A stretch of DNA of 64,000 nucleotides, taken from positions 1,457,288-1,521,287 of the forward strand of contig NZ_CP013074.1 of NCBI RefSeq assembly GCF_001889305.1, read 5' to 3'. This DNA is from Dehalococcoides mccartyi. GTDB taxonomy: Bacteria; Chloroflexota; Dehalococcoidia; Dehalococcoidales; Dehalococcoidaceae. A model generated the notes under the pieces. It did not search any database, had not been told where the DNA came from, and was given only the letters and a program-made list of their open reading frames with translations. Made by a program: the position numbers and the translations under genes. Positions 59,682-64,000 of this stretch are shown one piece after another (position 1 is the stretch's first letter; the number at the start of each line of letters is the position of its first letter).

Positions 59682-62600
59682 ATGATTAACATCGATTTAT
59701 TTTACAATCTGGCCCTTCTGATATTTGTAGTTGTCATAATAGACCTGATAATGCGTCATGGCGGCTACTTCACCCGTAACAGCAAAATTATCCTGGGTAT
59801 GGTTATCGGCGGAGCTACCATACTGGGTATGATGAATGCCGTAAGCGTAGCACCCGGGGTTTTCTTTGACGGCCGTTCCGTACTTATCAGCGCCGGCGCG
59901 TTTATAGGCGGCCCGGTCATAGCCCTGATATCCTCTGTCATCGCCATTATTTTCCGAATCTCACTGGGGGGTGACGGCGTACTTGTCGGTTCAAGTGTAA
60001 TTGTCTGGGCGGCTCTGGCAGGGCTTGCTTACTACTATCTGAGGCAGCGCTATTCCAAGATTACAAACCCTTTGCTGCTGCTTGCTTTCAGTCTGATTGT
60101 ACATGCCGGAATGCTGGGTTTGATGCTGGCCCTGCCCGGAGGTATTTCCTCCACTGTTATCAGTGAAATTGCTTTTCCGGTACTCACTATATTCCCCATT
60201 GCCGGTTTGATTGTCTGTCTGCTGTTTTTAGACCAGGAATCTTATTACTCAACCATATCTCAGCTGTCACTAAGCGAGCATAAACTGAAAACCGCCCTTG
60301 AGGCTATACAGGAAAGCAGTGAAAAACTACGTCTGCATACCCAAAACTCTCCGCTGGCTACTATAGAATGGGATGCTGATTTTATAGTCACCCGCTGGGA
60401 AGGTGCCGCACCCCATATATTCGGCTGGGGCGCTTCCGAAACCATAGGCAAATCCGTCTACGACCTGAACATAGTATACGAACCGGATGCACCTATCGTC
60501 GAGCAGACTATTAAGACTCTTAAAGAGGGCATCAGCAGCCAGGTTGTAACTCTTAACCGTAATTACACAAAGGATGGGCGGGTTATTCACTGCACATGGT
60601 ACAACTCGGCCCTTTATGACAGTAATAACAAGATGATATCCATGATGTCTCAAGTGGAAGACTCCACCGAACACGAACGGATTGAAACAGCTTTGGCTGA
60701 AAATGAAAAGCACTACCGCGAACTATACGAACAATCCCCCGCCGGATACCAATCACTTGACCAGAACGGGGTTTTCATAGAAGTAAACCGCCTTTGGCTG
60801 GATACCTTAGGCTACCGAAAAGAAGAGGTAATAGGACACTGGTTTGGTGAATTTGTAGCATCCGAGGATTTAGATAAATTTAAAAAGAATTTCCCGCGTT
60901 TTGTCAAAGCCGGCCATACCCATGTGGATTTCAAGATGAAACGGAAGGACGGGCAGATAATAATTGTTGCCTTTGAAGGACGGATTGCCTACACACCCAA
61001 AGGTGAGTTTAAACAAACCCACTGCATTATTCAGGATATAACCGAACGTTATAAAGCCGAAGAGGCAACCCGGGAACACAAAGAAAGATATGAGGCATTG
61101 TTTAATTCCAATAATGACGCCATTCTTGTCCATCAGCCGCAGGGCGAATTGACACCGGGGACTTTTATAGAAGCAAATGATGCCGCCATTACGCTTTTAG
61201 GTTATAACCGTGAGGAACTCTTAAAACTTTCCCCGTTTGATATTACTAAAAACGATAACATGAGTTCGGAACCGGTTAAAAGAACCATGGAATCTTTGAG
61301 GCAAACCGGGAAAGTGCAAAATGAGCGCATATTCATTCACAAAGACAGACACGAAATCCCGGTGGAAATAAATGCCAGATTATTTAAATACAAAGGTATT
61401 GATACCGTAATTACCATTGTCCATGATATAACTACCCGAAAACAGGCAGAGGCAGCTTTAACTCACGCAGCCGAAGAATGGCGCACTACCTTTGATTCCA
61501 TTAAAGACATGATAGCTATTGTTGACCCGAAACATACAATCCTCAGGGTAAATCTGGCTTTCGCCAATGCCCTCGGGTTTAAGCCCAATGACCTGGTAGG
61601 CAAACATTGTTACGAGGTTATCCACGGGATGAATCAGCCCCATCCGATGTGCCCCCATGCCCGTACGCTGCAATCCAAGCACGTGGAATCCAGTGAGTAT
61701 TATGATAAAAAACTGAAGCTCTGGGTGGAAGCATCTTCGTCACCTATATTTGATAACAAGGGCGATTTAACTGGCTCGGTTCATGTCATTAAGGATATAT
61801 CCAAACGCAAACAGGAAGAACTGCAACAACAACAACTTCGCAACAAAGCGGAAATGTCCAGCCGTTTGGCTGCGGTTGGCGAAATGGCAGCCGGTATTGC
61901 CCACGAGATAAATAACCCGCTTACCGGAGTAATAGGTTTTTCCGAACTTCTGCTGGAAAGGAAAGATCTGCCCGACGATGTCAAAGACAACCTGCAAATC
62001 ATAAATGAAGGAAGCCAAAGAGCCCGGGAAATTATCAAACGGATGCTTACCTTTGCCCGGCAATCTACCCCCCAAATGAACAGGGTGGATATAACCAGTC
62101 TGATAGACCACACTCTGGAACTGCGTAATTACGTACTAGCTACAGCCAATATTAAGGTTATCAAAGATTATGATGCTAATCTCCCCTGGGTGATAGCAGA
62201 CCCGGGTCAACTTCAGCAGGTCTTTTTAAATCTTATTGTAAATGCGGAACACGCTATGAAAAAAGCCCATGACAAAGGGATACTTACTATTCAAACAAAA
62301 AGCCTCGGCGATTCCATACGCATATCAGTTGCAGATGACGGGCCGGGTATGCCTGATGAAGTTTTGAAAAAACTCTTTCAGCCGTTTTTTACCACTAAAG
62401 AACCGGGGGAAGGCACTGGGTTGGGGCTGAGCCTTTCGCTGGGCATTATTCAGGAACATAACGGCACTATAAGGGCAGAGAGCAAAGCCGGTAAAGGCAC
62501 TACGTTTATTGTTGAGCTGCCTGCAGCCGCTGATGCTGACGCAACCGGGGAAATACCGCCTGCGGCTGAACCTCAAAAAACCATAACTAAAGCCAATATT

Positions 62601-62960
62601 CTGGTGGTAGATGACGAACCCGCCATAAGGCTGCTTATAAAGACTATTCTCAGCCAAAACGGCCATACAGTTGAAGAGTGCGATGATCCCCGCAAAGCAC
62701 TGGATAAGATTATATCCGCCGACTATAACGTAATCCTGCTGGATATCCGTATGCCCGGTATGAGCGGCATTGAACTCTTCAACAATATTCTGGTGAAAAA
62801 ACCGGCCCTGTCTCAATCTGTAATTTTTATTACCGGGGACACCTCTGACGAAGCCACCAAAACATATCTGGAAGCTCATCAGACTCCTTATATCAGCAAA
62901 CCTTTCAACCGCAAGACACTGGAAACAGCAGTAGGTGAGATATTAGGGAAAAAACCCTAA
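59682..62960 (+). CDS. Hybrid sensor kinase with 5TM-LYT receptor, PAS domains and receiver
   Basis: A 1092-residue protein. The N-terminal ~190 residues form five to six membrane helices like the LytS-type 5TM receptor. Four PAS domains follow (about 210-330, 340-460, 465-585, 595-715); the fourth has a Cys/His insert CYEVIHGMNQPHPMCPH. HisKA has GIAHEINNPLTG (His741). The HATPase has NLIVNAEHAMKKA and DDGPGMPDE. The C-terminal receiver has Asp1021 in LLDIRMPG. It faces away from the rdh genes, has no adjacent output regulator and may be a general membrane or redox sensor. Confidence 0.92.
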   Translation: MINIDLFYNLALLIFVVVIIDLIMRHGGYFTRNSKIILGMVIGGATILGMMNAVSVAPGVFFDGRSVLISAGAFIGGPVIALISSVIAIIFRISLGGDGVLVGSSVIVWAALAGLAYYYLRQRYSKITNPLLLLAFSLIVHAGMLGLMLALPGGISSTVISEIAFPVLTIFPIAGLIVCLLFLDQESYYSTISQLSLSEHKLKTALEAIQESSEKLRLHTQNSPLATIEWDADFIVTRWEGAAPHIFGWGASETIGKSVYDLNIVYEPDAPIVEQTIKTLKEGISSQVVTLNRNYTKDGRVIHCTWYNSALYDSNNKMISMMSQVEDSTEHERIETALAENEKHYRELYEQSPAGYQSLDQNGVFIEVNRLWLDTLGYRKEEVIGHWFGEFVASEDLDKFKKNFPRFVKAGHTHVDFKMKRKDGQIIIVAFEGRIAYTPKGEFKQTHCIIQDITERYKAEEATREHKERYEALFNSNNDAILVHQPQGELTPGTFIEANDAAITLLGYNREELLKLSPFDITKNDNMSSEPVKRTMESLRQTGKVQNERIFIHKDRHEIPVEINARLFKYKGIDTVITIVHDITTRKQAEAALTHAAEEWRTTFDSIKDMIAIVDPKHTILRVNLAFANALGFKPNDLVGKHCYEVIHGMNQPHPMCPHARTLQSKHVESSEYYDKKLKLWVEASSSPIFDNKGDLTGSVHVIKDISKRKQEELQQQQLRNKAEMSSRLAAVGEMAAGIAHEINNPLTGVIGFSELLLERKDLPDDVKDNLQIINEGSQRAREIIKRMLTFARQSTPQMNRVDITSLIDHTLELRNYVLATANIKVIKDYDANLPWVIADPGQLQQVFLNLIVNAEHAMKKAHDKGILTIQTKSLGDSIRISVADDGPGMPDEVLKKLFQPFFTTKEPGEGTGLGLSLSLGIIQEHNGTIRAESKAGKGTTFIVELPAAADADATGEIPPAAEPQKTITKANILVVDDEPAIRLLIKTILSQNGHTVEECDDPRKALDKIISADYNVILLDIRMPGMSGIELFNNILVKKPALSQSVIFITGDTSDEATKTYLEAHQTPYISKPFNRKTLETAVGEILGKKP

Positions 62961-63005
62961 TTTTTCTTATCCGAACTGAATCCGGCAGGGCCGGCAACAC
63001 CCCAT

Positions 63006-63404
63006 CTAGTGCAAGCGCTCCGTTAAATTCGGCAGTTTACCCTCAAGATAGAGCTTCAGGGCTATATCTATATCCGCCACATCAGTCATATGCACATCAA
63101 TACCGGCCTGTTCCAAACTTTGCCTGGCCCCCATGCCCATTCCGCCGGCTATAACAAGCTGACAATCAGTAATATTTGAAACCATACCGGCATGAATAGA
63201 TTGGGAGTGGGCATTAAATCCGTGGCAAGCTCCGGCGGCATGGTTATGCTCATGACTCATACCGGCAGTGTGGTGACCGGCTTTAGGTCTTTGCTCTTTA
63301 CCGGTTACACTGCCATTTTCGATACTTGCAACCAGATAATACTGGGCACGCCCGAAATGCTGACAGACGGTTTTACCGTTATCGGTTACTACGGCAATTT
63401 TCAT
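63006..63404 (-). CDS. NifX/NifB-C-like dinitrogenase iron-molybdenum cofactor-type protein
   Basis: A 132-residue protein with MKIAVVTDNGKTVCQHFGRA at the start and VIAGGMGMGARQSLEQAGIDV near the end, the pattern of the NifX/NafY/NifB-C superfamily that binds metal cofactors. A His/Cys-rich insert (HHTAGMSHEHNHAAGACHG, 44-62) suggests metal binding. It may be a metallocluster carrier. It converges with the kinase gene. Confidence 0.85.
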   Translation of the reverse strand: MKIAVVTDNGKTVCQHFGRAQYYLVASIENGSVTGKEQRPKAGHHTAGMSHEHNHAAGACHGFNAHSQSIHAGMVSNITDCQLVIAGGMGMGARQSLEQAGIDVHMTDVADIDIALKLYLEGKLPNLTERLH

Positions 63405-63518
63405 TACTATTCCTCCACCTGATTGATAAAGCTATATTCCATAATTTGTATTGAGCATATGCTCTTTACTAATATTAACTCATTACCCAAGGTATATCAA
63501 ACCCGCCTTACAAATAAA

Positions 63519-63548
63519 AAGGCGGGGGGAATTTGTCCCCCCCGCCTT
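63519..63548 (-). terminator. Hairpin downstream of rdhB (63570-63839)
   Basis: AAGGCGGGGGG / CCCCCCGCCTT with an 8-base loop, 21 bases past the rdhB stop. It differs from the terminators of the other two copies, so the third copy was joined to new 3' DNA. Confidence 0.65.
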
Positions 63549-63569
63549 AGGTATAACCGTGAACTCTGC

Positions 63570-63839
63570 TTAGGCTTTCCTGGTTTTCCTGACGGACAAC
63601 TGCCAGGCTACACCCAGCAGTATAAGGGCGATAATACCAAAAATAAGCGCCCCCATCCAGGCTGACTGGGGTTCATTTTCACGCAGAGAGCTGAAATAAT
63701 GCTGACCGGTAGCAAATAAGGCTAATACGCCCAAGCCGCCCAGCAACCATTCATACCACTTTGTGAACACCCCCTTTTGCACCAGCCTATTAGCCACAAG
63801 AGCTATAACTGCACCTGCAAGCAATCCAATCCAAAACAT
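63570..63839 (-). CDS. rdhB: Reductive dehalogenase membrane anchor RdhB (copy 3)
   Basis: An 89-residue protein identical to the RdhBs at 4947 and 24980 except for the end (RKTRKA for RKTKQS). Identity with the 24980 copy begins exactly there, at 63581, so a recombination junction falls within the last codons of rdhB. It follows the partial rdhA at the window edge. Confidence 0.92.
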   Translation of the reverse strand: MFWIGLLAGAVIALVANRLVQKGVFTKWYEWLLGGLGVLALFATGQHYFSSLRENEPQSAWMGALIFGIIALILLGVAWQLSVRKTRKA

Positions 63840-63865
63840 TACATTACTCCTTTATTCATTTTGCC

Positions 63866-64000
63866 TTAGTAGGATGTATTTATACCGTAGGTATAATCAT
63901 CTATATTCCACCAATCACGCGGGTCCTTGCGTCCGTAACCCATGGTTTTCTCCATATTGGCAAAGAAACTGTTGAAAACAGGAGTAACGGAAACGGTATT
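63866..64000 (-). CDS. rdhA: RdhA, C-terminal 44 residues only (copy 3, cut by window edge)
   Basis: The 3' end of a third copy of the rdhA at 5243 and 25276, identical over the visible 135 bases (for example YGRKDPRDWW and NTSY at the end). The rest, including both Fe-S motifs, lies beyond the window. Confidence 0.9.
   Translation of the reverse strand, partial: NTVSVTPVFNSFFANMEKTMGYGRKDPRDWWNIDDYTYGINTSY

Overview
The window looks like the high-plasticity region of an obligate organohalide respirer of the Dehalococcoides mccartyi type. Ten complete reductive dehalogenase genes (rdhA), plus the end of an eleventh at the right edge, all lie on the minus strand. Each is followed 20-35 bases downstream by an rdhB membrane-anchor gene. 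All rdhA products begin with a twin-arginine signal and carry two Fe-S motifs near the C-terminus. None matches my memory of the vinyl chloride or TCE enzymes VcrA, BvcA or TceA, so I name no substrates.

Layout. 1-2.4 kb: a VTC-type polyphosphate polymerase fragment and a Cthe_2159-like lipoprotein. 2.6-8.9 kb: rdhBA, an rdhB fragment, rdhBA, and a divergent histidine kinase/response regulator pair. 8.9-15.7 kb: a minus-strand integration module with a large serine recombinase, a resolvase-like protein lacking the catalytic serine, an HTH protein, a Zn-ribbon-like protein, ParB, a Mom-like DNA modification protein, a tRNA-like sequence and a primase/DUF3631 protein. 15.7-17.8 kb: an unknown protein and an MNT/HEPN toxin-antitoxin pair. 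18-22.3 kb: Dph6-like ligase, rdhBA, YkgJ-like protein, a collapsed rdhBA relic and a MarR regulator. 22.6-28.8 kb: a second copy of the 2.6-8.9 kb unit. 29.1-31.7 kb: rdhBA with a divergent MarR. 31.9-35.2 kb: a LuxR-type regulator, a small protein and a glutamine synthetase-family protein. 35.5-39.7 kb: rdhBA with an OmpR/kinase pair. 40.1-42.7 kb: rdhBA with an identical copy of the MarR at 31 kb. 42.8-47.4 kb: rdhBA, two orphan OmpR-type proteins and a MarR. 47.5-49.4 kb: rdhBA. 49.5-53.8 kb: Dph6-like, YkgJ-like, rdhBA, MarR. 54-59.5 kb: lipoprotein, YkgJ-like, rdhBA, OmpR/kinase pair. 59.7-63.4 kb: a large hybrid kinase and a NifX/NifB-like protein. From 63.5 kb: a third copy of one rdhBA.

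How it fits together. RdhA is exported by the Tat system and held at the membrane by RdhB. Each rdhBA unit sits beside its own regulator (MarR or two-component), so expression is probably switched unit by unit according to the halogenated compound present. The units between 9 and 40 kb are punctuated by a repeat of about 82 bases. It starts with a 17-base core resembling the 3' end of a tmRNA (ssrA) gene, and the recombinase gene at 8.9 kb reads through one such core. This fits the known ssrA-targeted integration in Dehalococcoides and suggests that rdh cassettes accumulated by serial site-specific integration, duplication and local gene conversion.

Points of most interest: the structured 82-base repeats with compensating stem changes; the recombinase whose C-terminal tail lies across the att core; the recurring rdhAB-ykgJ-dph6 operon; a duplicated MarR block whose few substitutions cluster in one operator arm; a fossil rdhAB that keeps its operator array; and the tRNA-like sequence wedged between the primase and mom-like genes. 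All calls come from reading the sequence by eye; no alignment or database search was run.
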